The notes: generated by a model not told the origin, from the sequence alone. Shown: positions 24,230-34,207, counted from the stretch's first letter. The stretch is DNA of 64,000 nucleotides from Nitrospira sp. (GCA_009594995.1 VOPR01000004.1:62001-126000), one strand, 5' to 3'. Translations and numbers: made by a program.

Positions 24230-25420
24230 CTACCGAAACGTCAGGAGGCTGGTCAGGCCTTCGTTTTTGGGCCTGTAGGAGGGGGTGTGGAGGAGGCGAG
24301 TGTGGACGGATTCATCTAATACTTCCGTGGTTGTCCCTGTTTGCATGACCGGCCGATAGAAACGCGAGTGGATCCACTTTCGAAATCCAACAAAACATTC
24401 GCTGAAGGAGTCGTGCATGGGACTTAACGCATTCGGTTTCTCGGGTATCCCGCTTGGATCAATGGCCAGTCCCTTTCCTATCGAGTGTCGCAAAATCCAA
24501 GACAGCGACACGTCCGCCAACTCCCGGTCAGGGTAGGTCCCGCCAAGGTCACCATGCGCTCCCGCAAACCAGCGTTGCTCAATGGTTTGACCGGATTTGG
24601 CAGGGGCTGTCCAGAGTGTCGCATTGTGGTCTGCGCGGTGCTCATCAATGGCGAGCGCGTGATAAGCCTGTTGGACGATAGGACTCAACTCCGTATCGCG
24701 AAAGTTGTAACGATATTCGTTCAGCCACCTGAGGGCGTTGGTCGGGATGCCCAGCGGGCCCACAGTATCCCAAAGTCCGAGCAGCGTGACAGCAATGTCC
24801 TGGGTGCCTCGTCTTCGTCCGGTGGCAAGCTTCGAGGTCTGAGGGTCGCTCTGCAGTGTGCGATAGGTTTGGTAAGCCTCGCCGATGAGATGATTGGCGG
24901 GATCGAGTACCATCCGGGTCAAGCCTTCTCTGAGCTGATCCGGCGCATCGCTCGCGAGCGAGAGCGTCGCAGCCGCCTCACGGACGAGTCTGAGATGGTC
25001 CCCATGGAGTAGCGTGGGAAGAGGAAGGCCTGCGCTTGTGAGCAATCCTACAAGCGATCGAGCGGTATACGCGCCACGGCTGAATCCATAAATGAACAGC
25101 TCATCAGCCGGTTCATATGTTGCGGCGAGGTACGCGTAGGCTTGCAGAATTGTGCGGTCCAGCCCGTATCCAAACGAACCATCCCGGAAACGGTGGTACC
25201 AAGGCATTTCGGTTCCGGGGTCATACCATTTTTGTTGCACACGCCCGTCGACTGTCTTGGGAAGAATCGATTGATAGAGCCGTAAGACATTCGTTGCCGG
25301 AGGGGATACGCTTCCGGGTGCAGAATGTTGGGTGAGCGTTCTTGCTGAAGAGCCCCATACGCCAGAGTCTGGAGGCGGATCCCACTCGCCATCAAAACAC
25401 AGAATCACCCGTTTGGACAC
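24230..25420 (-). CDS. DUF2235 alpha/beta hydrolase (Tle1-like phospholipase fold)
   Basis: The 396-residue product opens VSKRVILCFDGEWDPPP, the DUF2235 start ('L-x-x-x-x-D-G-T-W' with Glu for Thr). The nucleophile motif 'YGFSRGAYTARSLVGLL' (G-F-S-R-G), then 'LLGLWDTVGPLG' (acid) and 'WFAGAHGDLGGTYPD' (His) complete the triad. The family includes bacterial phospholipases such as type VI effectors of the Tle1 type, but no type VI genes are here and the protein has no signal peptide in this reading. I take the GTG at 25420, where GGAG lies 11 bases upstream. A reading from 25699 adds 93 residues of low-complexity sequence. Confidence 0.8.
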   Translation of the reverse strand: MSKRVILCFDGEWDPPPDSGVWGSSARTLTQHSAPGSVSPPATNVLRLYQSILPKTVDGRVQQKWYDPGTEMPWYHRFRDGSFGYGLDRTILQAYAYLAATYEPADELFIYGFSRGAYTARSLVGLLTSAGLPLPTLLHGDHLRLVREAAATLSLASDAPDQLREGLTRMVLDPANHLIGEAYQTYRTLQSDPQTSKLATGRRRGTQDIAVTLLGLWDTVGPLGIPTNALRWLNEYRYNFRDTELSPIVQQAYHALAIDEHRADHNATLWTAPAKSGQTIEQRWFAGAHGDLGGTYPDRELADVSLSWILRHSIGKGLAIDPSGIPEKPNALSPMHDSFSECFVGFRKWIHSRFYRPVMQTGTTTEVLDESVHTRLLHTPSYRPKNEGLTSLLTFR

Positions 25421-25819
25421 ACCGACACTTTCTCCACGACAGCCGCGGGCCGTGGGATCTCTCCGTGTGATCTGCGTCCCATAGTCGGGAGAGCTCAAGT
25501 TGGCTAGAGGAAAGCCGGACGCTGGCAGGGGAGAAGGCAAACTTAATGCCAGTATTGATGGAATCACATCGAGGAAGAGTTTTGTATCGATGAGAGACGG
25601 ATACGAGGTCGCGTGAGACGGGTTGTACGTTTTGGGACGGTTAGTCCGTGGAAAATCAAAGACCAATAGCGAACAGTCTGTATCCGAAGCGATACGCACC
25701 CGTATCTGAACGCATACGATGGTTGTTCATCGACGCGTATTTGGACAAGGATGGAGCGCCATGGATTGGAGCAATCCCGCGGTTGGATGCACAGGTGCGG
25801 TTCGAACTATCCGAGGGGG
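25421..25819. other. 399-base leader of the DUF2235 gene
   Basis: This stretch is open in the DUF2235 frame up to 25699 but the translation (Ser/Pro/Thr rich) does not look like a domain. It holds the tandem dyad repeats at 25680-25718 described separately. A forward frame from 25648 is open for 63 codons but lacks a ribosome site. No terminator was seen between the lipoprotein gene at 25820 and the hydrolase. Confidence 0.4.
25680..25718. repeat. Two tandem 17-bp inverted repeats, candidate operator pair
   Basis: GTATCCGAAGCGATACG (25680-25696) and GTATCTGAACGCATACG (25702-25718) are similar 17-base units, 22 bases apart from start to start. Each has a short dyad (GTATC/GATAC and CGTAT/ATACG). 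Two near-helical-turn spaced dyads upstream of a gene are typical of a regulator binding cooperatively. The neighbouring minus-strand gene is the DUF2235 hydrolase. Confidence 0.4.
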
Positions 25820-26374
25820 CTAGCGGCGTTGGCCTTTAAGGATCAGCTCTCGATCTTGCTCGATCTGAGAGGCCAATTGATGAAGCGCCTGAGTGGTGGC
25901 CTCCGCAATTGGCTCCTGATCCGAAGCGGTGATCCATCGAACTGAAGATCCCAGAGATTCGCCTTCGGCAGCATAGGTCTTGAGGGGCACTTGGCCGGAG
26001 AGTGACAGGTCAGCTTCCAGATGGACTCGATAGAGATAGCGATCTGGCGCTCGAAGAGTCAGCCAGGCCTTCACGACGAGTTTCAGGTCAGTCGGATCCG
26101 GTCCGATCGCCGTAAACGTTTGCCGTTGGGCAAAGTATTGGGTAATAGCTTGCCGCAGGTCTTTCGTTGGCCATTCGAGCAGTGATATGCCCGGCATGTG
26201 GTCGGCGCCTTCTATGGCGAGGAAGGGCACCTCAAGTTGCGCGCCGGCGGGAATCGGCGTGGTCGTCATGGGAGTGGATGGAGGATCGATGTGAATCCTA
26301 TGGACGCAGCCGTATTCGAAGAGGAGGCATGCGCCCAGCAACAGTATGGTCAGTTGAGACTTGATCATCGGCAT
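25820..26374 (-). CDS. Putative lipoprotein, LPS-assembly or stress-type, unknown function
   Basis: The product has about 184 residues. 'MIKSQLTILLLGACLLFEYGC' is a lipoprotein-type signal with a Tyr-Gly-Cys end, an imperfect but usable lipobox. The mature part contains 'LEVPFLAIEGADHMPGISLL', then 'ITQYFAQRQTFTAIGPDPTD' and a beta-rich half ('YLYRVHLEADLSLSGQVPLK'). The pattern is reminiscent of small outer-membrane lipoproteins with a conserved 'tail' domain, but I do not recognise a family. Two ATGs, at 26374 and 26368, are possible. It follows another lipoprotein gene by 25 bases. Confidence 0.65.
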   Translation of the reverse strand: MPMIKSQLTILLLGACLLFEYGCVHRIHIDPPSTPMTTTPIPAGAQLEVPFLAIEGADHMPGISLLEWPTKDLRQAITQYFAQRQTFTAIGPDPTDLKLVVKAWLTLRAPDRYLYRVHLEADLSLSGQVPLKTYAAEGESLGSSVRWITASDQEPIAEATTQALHQLASQIEQDRELILKGQRR

Positions 26375-26399
26375 AGTTCGAGTCGGCCAGGAGTTCTTG

Positions 26400-26885
26400 C
26401 TATCGTGCGGCCGGGGGAGGGCTGAGCATATCCAGGTCTCGAATGGCTCGCGCTGCCTGTTCGCGATAGGTCCGCTCGGTCGCGCCCGTGTACGTATCGA
26501 TGACGCGCTGGTAGGTTGCCCGCGATTGCGCAAATTGTTTTTTGATCGAGAGATACTGCCCTAAGGCCAGCCAGTTTTGTGCAGCGGTTTCGTTGGCGGT
26601 GCGGAGATCTGTCCATTCACGATCGACTTGATTCGTGCCGGGATGGTTGACTCGTCTGGTTACGATTTCCCCCAATTGGGACGAAAGTTGCTCGATGGCT
26701 TCATTCTCACGGACGGCCGCGGCCACCCGATCATGCTTCAGGTGGTCGTAGAATGCTTCAACATGATCCTTGATCGTATCGGCGCGTTTCTCGTGTATGT
26801 CGTGTGAACAATGCGTCAGCGTGAGGCACAGCGCAAGCAGGGGCAGTCCTTGCCAGATCGAATGTGTGCGTGAGCGAATCGCCAT
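26400..26885 (-). CDS. Lipoprotein with short TPR-like helices
   Basis: The 161-residue product starts MAIRSRTHSIWQGLPLLALC and has an LTHC lipobox-like site near residue 26. The rest is helical: 'DTIKDHVEAFYDHLKHDRVA', 'NWLALGQYLSIKKQFAQSRA', 'TYQRVIDTYTGATERTYREQ'. The last parts match a single TPR-like pair. A GGGAGG ribosome site is 8 bases before the ATG. It lies 101 bases after glgB on the same strand and directly before a second lipoprotein gene. Function unknown. Confidence 0.75.
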   Translation of the reverse strand: MAIRSRTHSIWQGLPLLALCLTLTHCSHDIHEKRADTIKDHVEAFYDHLKHDRVAAAVRENEAIEQLSSQLGEIVTRRVNHPGTNQVDREWTDLRTANETAAQNWLALGQYLSIKKQFAQSRATYQRVIDTYTGATERTYREQAARAIRDLDMLSPPPAAR

Positions 26886-26986
26886 CCTCGCCTCCCTCGT
26901 GAACCGAACCGATTGCTTTGATGTTGCTGGACTCGTGACGTGATCCTCCCTTAGCGGAGCGTGGAAACACGAGCCGATAAGCGACT

Positions 26987-28957
26987 CTACGATGCGGACT
27001 TAAAAAACAGCACCGCCAGGGGAGGGAGGGTCAGCGCGAGTGAGTGCGACCGGCCGTGGGCAGGAACCGGATCGGCCGAAAGGCCGCCGAGATTTCCCAT
27101 CCCGCTCCCGCCATACATGGATGCATCGCTATTCAACAGTTCTTGCCAATACCCGCCCTGCGGAACGCCGACACGATACTGCTGGCGAGGGACCGGAGTA
27201 AAGTTGCACACGACCGCGATACTCTGCGGGGAGGATCGGCCGTGGCGCAGAAGGCTGATGATTCCGGCATCCACATCCTGACAATCAATCCACTCAAATC
27301 CCCGGGGGTCGAAGTCAAACTCGTGGAGGGCCGGTTCGGCGCGATAGAGGCGATTGAGGTCGGCGACCCACCGTTGCAGCCCTTGATGGGGTGGATATTG
27401 GAGGAGGTTCCAATCGATGCTGTCGTCGTGAGCCCATTCACGCCACTGGCCGATCTCGCCTCCCATGAAAATGAGTTTCTTGGCGGCCTGTGCATACATG
27501 TACCCGAAGAGAGCACGGAGGTTGGCGAATTTTTGCCAATCGTCGCCGGGCATCTTCCCCAAGAGCGAGCCCTTGCCATGCACGACTTCGTCATGGGAGA
27601 GCGGGAGCAAAAAATTCTCCTGGAACGCATAGAGCATGCGGAAGGTGAGATTGCGGTGGTGATGTTTGCGATAGACCGGATTCAGCGCCATGTATTCCAG
27701 TGTGTCGTGCATCCAGCCCATGTCCCACTTCATGCCAAACCCTAATCCCCCTGCGTAGGTCGGGCGTGAGACGGATGGCCAGGAGGTGGACTCTTCCGCA
27801 TAGGTCTGCACGTCCGGGTGTCGGCGATAGATTTCTTCATTGAGCTGCCGCAGGAAGGTGATGGCCTCCAGGTTCTCCCGGCCGCCATGTTTGTTGGGAA
27901 TCCATTCCCCTTCTTTGCGCGAGTAGTCCAGATACAACATGGAGGCGACGGCATCCACCCGTAGTCCGTCGGCATGGTATTGCTCCAGCCAAAAAAGCGC
28001 GCTGCTGATCAGGAAGCTGCGCACTTCATTCCGACTGTAGTTGAACACGGCGGTGCCCCAGTCGGGGTGGAGCCCCTGGCGGGGGTCCGCATGCTCGAAG
28101 AGATGACTGCCGTCGAATCGGCTGAGCCCGTGTTCATCGGTCGGAAAATGCGACGGCACCCAGTCCAGAATCACGCCGATGCCGTGCTGGTGGAGCTGGT
28201 CAATGAGGTACATGAGATCCTGCGGCGTGCCATAGTTGCCGGAGGGAGCGAAGTAGCCGGTGGTTTGATATCCCCAGGAGCCGAAGAACGGATGGTCCAT
28301 CAAAGGGAGAAACTCTACATGCGTAAAACCAAGACGCTGGACATACTCAATCAGTTTCGGGGCGGCCTCGCGGTAACTAAGGGAGCGGTTGCCTTCGCCG
28401 GGGACCCGCATCCACGAGCCGAGATGTACCTCGTAAATACTGATCGGGGCGTGGAGTGCGTTGTGTTTGGCGCGGGTCTGCATCCAGGTCTGATCCTGCC
28501 AGGTGTAATCCAGATTCCAGACCACTGAAGCGGATTTCGGCGGAATCTCATTCAGCCTGGCAAACGGATCGGTCTTGATGAGCACCGCCCCGTGATACCG
28601 CGAGCGAATATGAAATTTGTACAGAGTGCCGACTCCCACCCCGGCGACGAATCCTTCCCAGATGCCGGATGATTGGCAGGGGCGCAGCGGATGGCGAGTC
28701 GGATCCCAATGGTTGAACGTGCCGAAGACCGAGACCTGCTCCGCCTCCGGCGCCCAGACCGAAAAATAGGTGCCTTCAACCCCCTGGAACGTTGTGGGGT
28801 GCGCGCCGAGTTTGTCATACAGATGGAAGTGCGTGCCCTCATTGAAAAGATAGAGATCGTCGGAGGAGAGCAGACTGCCGGCCTCTGGAACCACGGTGCG
28901 GGAGGGCGACACCGAAGCAGAGGATGAGCCCGGTGGATTGTTGGGAAGATGATCCAT
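26987..28957 (-). CDS. glgB: 1,4-alpha-glucan branching enzyme
   Basis: The 656-residue protein makes alpha-1,6 branches in glycogen. It has an N-terminal carbohydrate-binding region ('[20 protein letters not shown]', '[12 protein letters not shown]') and a GH13 core: '[20 protein letters not shown]', '[17 protein letters not shown]', the nucleophile Asp in '[18 protein letters not shown]', the acid Glu in '[11 protein letters not shown]' and the last conserved Asp region '[18 protein letters not shown]'. It ends with a C-terminal beta domain. The start at 28957 ([13 protein letters not shown]) gives a Ser/Pro-rich leader; an upstream TTG is possible. No other glycogen gene is in the window. 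The 101-base gap to the downstream lipoprotein gene leaves open whether they are co-transcribed. Confidence 0.95.
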   Translation of the reverse strand: MDHLPNNPPGSSSASVSPSRTVVPEAGSLLSSDDLYLFNEGTHFHLYDKLGAHPTTFQGVEGTYFSVWAPEAEQVSVFGTFNHWDPTRHPLRPCQSSGIWEGFVAGVGVGTLYKFHIRSRYHGAVLIKTDPFARLNEIPPKSASVVWNLDYTWQDQTWMQTRAKHNALHAPISIYEVHLGSWMRVPGEGNRSLSYREAAPKLIEYVQRLGFTHVEFLPLMDHPFFGSWGYQTTGYFAPSGNYGTPQDLMYLIDQLHQHGIGVILDWVPSHFPTDEHGLSRFDGSHLFEHADPRQGLHPDWGTAVFNYSRNEVRSFLISSALFWLEQYHADGLRVDAVASMLYLDYSRKEGEWIPNKHGGRENLEAITFLRQLNEEIYRRHPDVQTYAEESTSWPSVSRPTYAGGLGFGMKWDMGWMHDTLEYMALNPVYRKHHHRNLTFRMLYAFQENFLLPLSHDEVVHGKGSLLGKMPGDDWQKFANLRALFGYMYAQAAKKLIFMGGEIGQWREWAHDDSIDWNLLQYPPHQGLQRWVADLNRLYRAEPALHEFDFDPRGFEWIDCQDVDAGIISLLRHGRSSPQSIAVVCNFTPVPRQQYRVGVPQGGYWQELLNSDASMYGGSGMGNLGGLSADPVPAHGRSHSLALTLPPLAVLFFKSAS

Positions 28958-29120
28958 AGGCGCAGAGTACTGTGCTTGGGGGCAGGGCGTCAATCGGGCC
29001 GCCCGGCCGATTCATGAGCCCAATGCCGAGTGGCAGGTTCTGTCAGGATCTTGCGGCAGGCTAGTGACACCTCTCAATCAAGTATGGTATGAATCAACCC
29101 GCCGATACGGATCTTTCTTC

Positions 29121-29198
29121 GTCCCCATCGTCTAGCCTGGCCTAGGACATTGCCCTTTCAAGGCAGTAACACGGGTTCAAATCCCGTTGGGGACACCA
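29121..29198 (+). tRNA. tRNA-Glu (TTC)
   Basis: The acceptor arm GTCCCCA pairs with TGGGGAC. The anticodon arm TTGCC-CTTTCAA-GGCAG contains TTC, which reads Glu codons. The T arm ACGGG-TTCAAAT-CCCGT is standard. Discriminator A and an encoded CCA end follow directly, so CCA addition is not needed. The D arm contains TCTAGCCTGGCCTAGGA. Confidence 0.97.
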
Positions 29199-29445
29199 CA
29201 ACTTCTCCAAGTTGCTTCATAGCTGGACTTTATCGGGGGATCAACTTGTCCCTCCGGTGAAGTAGGCTGCATCAATAAGCGTAGTATGACGGCTTCATGG
29301 AGGATGGTTTCTGTCGTGGGAGGGGATCTCTAGCAGGCCAGTGAGTGCCTGAATCGTGCCACCGAGGTCTCGACCGCGAAGCTGCATCTGTTGCCCGCCT
29401 CATGATCCGGCGTCCTTGCGATAGCGTGACGTGCGGAGTCTTTGT

Positions 29446-32154
29446 GTGAACAATTCGGCACCCCGCTGGTTTTTTGCGCCTACAGATCGCCTGGATTCGA
29501 ACAAGACAGGCCTGCAGTGGTATGTCTTCTGCGCCTGTATTCTTCTGGTCACGCTGCTTGTGGACGCGTTCGCGCCTCTAGGCATCGCGGTGCCCCTGCT
29601 GTATTCCCTCGCGGTGGCCGCGGCCGGTATGGCCCCCACCGTGCAGTTGCCTTGGGTTGTGGCGGCCGTCTCGACGGCACTGACGTTACTTGGGTTTTAC
29701 TGGACCCCCCCGGGAGGCATCGTCTGGATGGAGGTCACAAATCGAGCCTTCTCAATCGGTTCCATCTGGTTGACGGCTTGGATTGTGTCGCAATGGAAGA
29801 GCACGTTCCGAAGCCACTCGCACTATCACTCCGTTCGATTGCAATCCCTCCTGGCTAACAGCCAGACCCTCATTTTTGTCAAAGATCTTCAAGGACGCTT
29901 CCTTGAGGTGAGCGAACAGTTCTTGGCCCTCATCGGTGCGCCCGCCGAAGAGGTGATCGGAAAGACCGATCATGACTTCTTTCCTCATGATCTCGCGGAC
30001 CTCTATCGAGAGCATGACGGGCAGGTTGTGAAGGCCGGCGAGGCGATGAATTTTGAGGAGGCCGCGCTACTGGGTGATGACGTCCGTCACTACGTGGTGC
30101 GGAAGTTTCCCCTCCGTGACGAAGTCGGACGGATTGTGGCTGTCGGTGGAGTGGCCACGGATATGACGGCACGCCTGCAGGCTGAGGCCGATCGGCATGA
30201 GGCCCAGGAACGCTTGGATCTGGTGGTGGCTGCCACGCAAACCGGCATTTGGGACTGGGACCTGCCGACCAACACGATGTATTACTCCCCGCTCTGGAAG
30301 TCGAGCTTAGGCTATGAGGAGGATGAAATCTCCACTTCTCCGTGCGAGTGGAATTTCCGGCTACACCCCGATGACAAGGATCGTGCCTTTGCCCTCGTGG
30401 AGAGTTTTTTATCCGGACGGGTTCCCGCCTACGAGTTGGAACACCGCCTGCGTCACAAAGACGGCACCTATCGCTGGATCCATACCACGGCCGTGCTGCA
30501 GCGGGATGCCGAAGGACGACCCCGGCGGATGACGGGTTCGCATGTGGATATCACTGCCCGTAAGCAAGCCAGTGAGGCCTTGCGCCAAAGCGAATCCACC
30601 CTTCGGAGCTTCTTTGACAGCGGGGTGATGATGATGGGGATTGTGGAGTTATGCGACGGCGATATTGTGCACATTTCAGACAATCGATGCGTGGCCGGAT
30701 TCTTCGGCACAACCCCGGAGTTGATGCAGAGCAGACGCGCCTCGGAATTGGGCGTTCCGCCGGCGACAATCGAATTGTGGATTCGGCACTATGAAGAGAG
30801 CAGCCGCACAAAGAAACCGGTTCGTTTCGAGTATGTTCATCCGGACCGAACTTCCCCCGTGGAGAAGCGTTTTTCTGTCACAGTGTGCTGGATTGGTTCA
30901 GCGCCGAGTGGCCGAGATCGATATTCTTGTGTGGCGGAAGACGTCACAGAAGCACGCCGCATCGAAGCAGCGCTGAGTGAGACGGCAGAACGGTATCGGG
31001 GCCTCGTGACTGCTCTTGCGGAAGGCGTTGTGCTGCATGATGCACAAGGGCACATCATCGCCTGCAATCCGAGTGCGGAACAGATTTTGGGCTTAACGGC
31101 AGATCAAATGATGGGGCGAACATCGGTCGCCCCTGAGTGGCGAGCCGTCCACGAGGATGGGACGCCATTTGAGGGGGAACGGCATCCGGCCATGATTACG
31201 CTGCGAACCGGTCATCCCTGCGCCGATGTAATCATGGGCGTGTGTCGTCCAAGTGGGGAGCAGCGATGGATCTCCATTAATACGCAGGCCCTCAAGAAAC
31301 CAGATGACGAACACCCGTATGCCGTCGTGTCATCCTTTCATGACATCACCGATCGCCGTCGAGCGGAACAGGCGTTGCTGGAGGCGCAGACCAAGCTGGA
31401 GCAACGCGTGCGCGAGCGGACCGTGAGGATTCATCAACTTGAGGTCCAGCGGTCACAGGCTGAAACCCTGGCGGCGCTCGGCCAGTTGGCCGCCGATATT
31501 GCCCACGAGGTGAACAATCCTCTGGCGGGAATTAAGAACGCCTTTCACTTGGTGAAGCAAGGAATCGGGAGTGAGCATCGGCATTATCGATTCGTGGAAC
31601 TTATCGATCGGGAGATCCAACGGCTCAGTGCCATCGTGAAAAAGATGTACACCCTCTATCAAGGGGGCGCCTCACGCGAGCGGCAACTCACGAATTTTAC
31701 CGACCTGCTCCAGGATGTGTCGGCGCTGTTGGATTATAGGTTGGCTTCAAGACGAATTCGGTTGCGCACAGAGGTGCAGGTCACGCGCCCGGCGATCACA
31801 TTGCCGCGTGCGGACCTCTTTCAGGTGTTGCTGAATCTCGTGCAGAACGCCATTGATGCGTCCCCCGCCGACAGTGAAGTGGTGGTGAAGGTTGTTGAGT
31901 GCGCGGACATGCTGCAATGGAGCGTGATCGATCACGGCACGGGAATCGCGCCTGACATCCTCCCCCATATTTTTGATCCATTTTATACGACGAAATCAGC
32001 CGCCGATCGGCCGGGCCTAGGCCTTGGGTTATGCGTTTCGCAGCGACTGGTGCATGAGGTGGGTGGCAGAATCGAGGTCCAGACTGAACTTGGCGCCGGG
32101 TCAACATTTACGGTGGTGCATCCCCTTGAGGGAGTGTGTGTTCCGGCCCAGTAG
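29446..32154 (+). CDS. Multi-PAS sensor histidine kinase
   Basis: The 902-residue kinase starts with a membrane region of about four helices (roughly residues 20-105). Four PAS/PAC units follow: PAS1 near 'LLANSQTLIFVKDLQGRF', PAS2 near 'VVAATQTGIWDWDLPTNTM', PAS3 near 'LRSFFDSGVMMMGIVELC', PAS4 near 'LVTALAEGVVLHDAQGHI'. A coiled coil leads to the HisKA box ('ADIAHEVNNPLAGI', His687) and to the ATPase domain with N box 'LLNLVQNAIDASP', G1 'VIDHGTGI' and G2 'GLGLGLCVSQRLV'. It phosphorylates a response regulator, most likely the next gene, which begins 32 bases downstream. I prefer GTG 29446 because GGAG precedes it by 7 bases; a GTG at 29431 lacks a site. Confidence 0.9.
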   Translation: MNNSAPRWFFAPTDRLDSNKTGLQWYVFCACILLVTLLVDAFAPLGIAVPLLYSLAVAAAGMAPTVQLPWVVAAVSTALTLLGFYWTPPGGIVWMEVTNRAFSIGSIWLTAWIVSQWKSTFRSHSHYHSVRLQSLLANSQTLIFVKDLQGRFLEVSEQFLALIGAPAEEVIGKTDHDFFPHDLADLYREHDGQVVKAGEAMNFEEAALLGDDVRHYVVRKFPLRDEVGRIVAVGGVATDMTARLQAEADRHEAQERLDLVVAATQTGIWDWDLPTNTMYYSPLWKSSLGYEEDEISTSPCEWNFRLHPDDKDRAFALVESFLSGRVPAYELEHRLRHKDGTYRWIHTTAVLQRDAEGRPRRMTGSHVDITARKQASEALRQSESTLRSFFDSGVMMMGIVELCDGDIVHISDNRCVAGFFGTTPELMQSRRASELGVPPATIELWIRHYEESSRTKKPVRFEYVHPDRTSPVEKRFSVTVCWIGSAPSGRDRYSCVAEDVTEARRIEAALSETAERYRGLVTALAEGVVLHDAQGHIIACNPSAEQILGLTADQMMGRTSVAPEWRAVHEDGTPFEGERHPAMITLRTGHPCADVIMGVCRPSGEQRWISINTQALKKPDDEHPYAVVSSFHDITDRRRAEQALLEAQTKLEQRVRERTVRIHQLEVQRSQAETLAALGQLAADIAHEVNNPLAGIKNAFHLVKQGIGSEHRHYRFVELIDREIQRLSAIVKKMYTLYQGGASRERQLTNFTDLLQDVSALLDYRLASRRIRLRTEVQVTRPAITLPRADLFQVLLNLVQNAIDASPADSEVVVKVVECADMLQWSVIDHGTGIAPDILPHIFDPFYTTKSAADRPGLGLGLCVSQRLVHEVGGRIEVQTELGAGSTFTVVHPLEGVCVPAQ

Positions 32155-32186
32155 CATGCAAGACGAACGACAGGAGAGGAGCAACC

Positions 32187-32942
32187 ATGACGACGACGCA
32201 AAAACGCATTCTGATTGCTGATGACGAGGAAACCTTTCGGGAATCAACGGCGGCCATCCTTGCTGAGGCCGGGTACGCTTGTAGTTCTGCCAGAGATGCG
32301 ACTGAGGCCGAGCGTCTGCTGGAAGCCGGATATGATTTGCTGCTCGCCGATGTTCGAATGCCGGGCAACTCCCAGCTGGAGTTTCTTCAGACTGTGGCCC
32401 GGCGACATCCCTCCCTCCCCGTGGTGGTGATTACCGGGTATCCGTCAGTGGGCATGGTCATCGAATCTTTCCGTCTCGCCATTGTCGATTACTTGATCAA
32501 ACCGGTTGACCTGGATGAGCTCAAAAGAGCCGTGGAGCGAGGGCTTCGCCGACGGACCATCGCGAGAGCCGTGCAGGACGCCATGGCCGAAACCACCAAG
32601 ATGGCCGGTATCTTTGAGCAGTTGGGGCGTTCCATGAGTGAAGTCGGCCGAGGTGGTGCACAGCTGGAGTGGACCGCCCAGGAGTATATGGCGCAGGCCA
32701 TGACGCACATCAGCCAGCTTTCGGCGTTGGTTGGCCGCACGCTGGAGGCGTCCCGTGGGGGTGAACCACAAAGCCCTACGGACATCTGTGCGTTCATGAA
32801 GTGTCCGCGCCTGGAGCGGTATGAGGCTGCGATTCGGGAGGCGGTCGAGGTCATGGAGCGCACGCGAAGCTCCTTCAAGTCGAAGGAGATCGGCGCGCTA
32901 CGGCAGCGATTGGAAACCGTGCTGCAGGAAGGCCGTCGCTGA
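32187..32942 (+). CDS. Response regulator with helical C-terminal extension
   Basis: The 251-residue protein has a receiver domain (about 8-125): 'ILIADDEETFRE', phospho-acceptor Asp55 in 'LLLADVRMPGNS', the switch Thr in 'VVVITGYPS' and the Lys in 'DYLIKPVD'. The C-terminal half is helical ('AVQDAMAETTKMAGIFEQLG', 'ICAFMKCPRLERYEAAIREA') without an obvious helix-turn-helix, GGDEF or ATPase domain, so its output is unknown. A GGAGAGGAG site precedes the ATG. Position directly after the histidine kinase shows they form a two-component pair. Confidence 0.88.
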   Translation: MTTTQKRILIADDEETFRESTAAILAEAGYACSSARDATEAERLLEAGYDLLLADVRMPGNSQLEFLQTVARRHPSLPVVVITGYPSVGMVIESFRLAIVDYLIKPVDLDELKRAVERGLRRRTIARAVQDAMAETTKMAGIFEQLGRSMSEVGRGGAQLEWTAQEYMAQAMTHISQLSALVGRTLEASRGGEPQSPTDICAFMKCPRLERYEAAIREAVEVMERTRSSFKSKEIGALRQRLETVLQEGRR

Positions 32943-33022
32943 GCCAGGGGTCGTATGGAGGGTCGAGTCAGGCCTCGTGATGTGATTAGGGGGCTGATCA
33001 GCTTTGCAGGAGATCCGCTGGG

Positions 33023-33047
33023 CACGGAGCGCCCATCTCGCTCCGTG
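33023..33047. terminator. Candidate bidirectional terminator hairpin
   Basis: CACGGAGCG (33023-33031) and CGCTCCGTG (33039-33047) form a perfect nine-base stem with a seven-base loop. It lies between the convergent response-regulator and SGNH genes. A short T-rich run follows on the plus strand only, so the assignment is tentative. Confidence 0.4.
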
Positions 33048-33124
33048 GTTGTCGTTGAGGCGCTGGTCCCCATCTCCTGAAAGGCGCGAATCAGCACGGA
33101 CTCATGTAGTGGCACCAATCCGAC

Positions 33125-34201
33125 TTAGTGTGACGATTGGGCCGAGTGGAGAAGGGGAATGGCCTCTTTCATGATGCGCTCCAGGAGTCTGTTCGTGTGC
33201 TCAGCTTTGCCCTGAGCCGTGAGATGATAAATGTTCCCCGTGAACATGTCGGCGTTATACTGAAAGTCCGAGGGGGCTCCCAAAATGGGGATGCCCAGTT
33301 TCCGTACCTTGTTTGCAATGGCCTGCACGGTCTTGTGCAGGCGGGGTGAGGTGAGGTCGAGCTTGGCCTTCATCGTTGGAGGCCAGGCGATATAGACCTG
33401 GACTCCTCGTGCCCGGGCATTGGCAAAGAAATCCTGCAAGGTGCTCCAGAAATACTCCGGCTCCACGAAGTCGAGATCCAGTTGATAAGGGTTGCCCGTA
33501 TACTCCAGCGCAGACTCCGGCGTGGTCATGATGGCATCGCCGTGCGGGGTCAAGTTGAGAAATGAGAACATCTTGTCCGGGTGATGGTCGGGGTTATTCC
33601 AGGCGGCCCGTATCCGGTCCAGGATCTCTTCCGGAGATTTCAAGGCTCTGGTTCGAACGCGCTCAAGGTGGTCCCCCATAAGCTTCGCCAACACGCCGAC
33701 CAACACTCGTTGCGGAAGGACAGACCGAACGAATTTGAGCTTTTCGGTCATGTCCAATTGCCAGAAATAGTCAGGGTGCCAGGTCATGATCTGATTGGTA
33801 AACCAATCAGTATAAGGAGTTTCCTCGCGGTAATGTTCGTATTCCAGAGGAAGTATGACAATATCTCCCCTCGTGAGGTAGGGAACCATTTCGCTCAATA
33901 AAATATGCACTGGACGACCGATGTGAAGGCCCAGGTTGATCGTGGGAATACCTGATCTCCGTTCTATTTCCTGGGAGTCAATGCCGAAAAACGCGCTGGA
34001 GCCGGCAGTAAAGATGATTTTCGACCGTTCCTGGTGCTTCGCGAGCAACTCTTGTTTGACCACTTGTGCATCGTATAGCCAATACTCGGCGGATACCAAC
34101 GCTCCCATCTGATACAGAAATGCCCCAAGATACAGCAGTGCGCCGACCAGCACGGTGAGCGCAACGGTCCCTAAATATCGTGCTGGTGGAGACAGCTTCA
34201 T
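33125..34201 (-). CDS. SGNH/AlgJ-like membrane-anchored acyl-transfer partner of MBOAT
   Basis: The 358-residue product has an N-terminal helix (about residues 9-30) and an extracytoplasmic SGNH-like domain. Block I is 'IIFTAGSSAFFGIDSQEI' (G-S-S in place of G-D-S). Later 'GLHIGRPVHILLSEMVPYLT' and 'ILPLEYEHYREETP' fit the core. The C-terminal 'GNIYHLTAQGKAEHTNRLLE' holds the His that normally ends a D-x-x-H block; here the Asp position is Asn. Proteins of this kind (AlgJ, AlgX, DltD) help add or move acyl groups on exported polymers. The gene starts 6 bases after the MBOAT stop, so the two act together. Confidence 0.72.
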   Translation of the reverse strand: MKLSPPARYLGTVALTVLVGALLYLGAFLYQMGALVSAEYWLYDAQVVKQELLAKHQERSKIIFTAGSSAFFGIDSQEIERRSGIPTINLGLHIGRPVHILLSEMVPYLTRGDIVILPLEYEHYREETPYTDWFTNQIMTWHPDYFWQLDMTEKLKFVRSVLPQRVLVGVLAKLMGDHLERVRTRALKSPEEILDRIRAAWNNPDHHPDKMFSFLNLTPHGDAIMTTPESALEYTGNPYQLDLDFVEPEYFWSTLQDFFANARARGVQVYIAWPPTMKAKLDLTSPRLHKTVQAIANKVRKLGIPILGAPSDFQYNADMFTGNIYHLTAQGKAEHTNRLLERIMKEAIPLLHSAQSSH

Positions 34202-34207
34202 GCGTGC

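Noticed and set aside
24023..24319. 98-codon plus-strand ORF overlapping the end of the DUF2235 gene
   Set aside because: No ribosome site and no domain; its 3' part is antisense to a supported gene.
24230..25420. Type VI secretion effector reading of the DUF2235 protein
   Set aside because: The fold matches Tle1-like enzymes, but no VgrG, PAAR, immunity or other type VI gene is present in the window.
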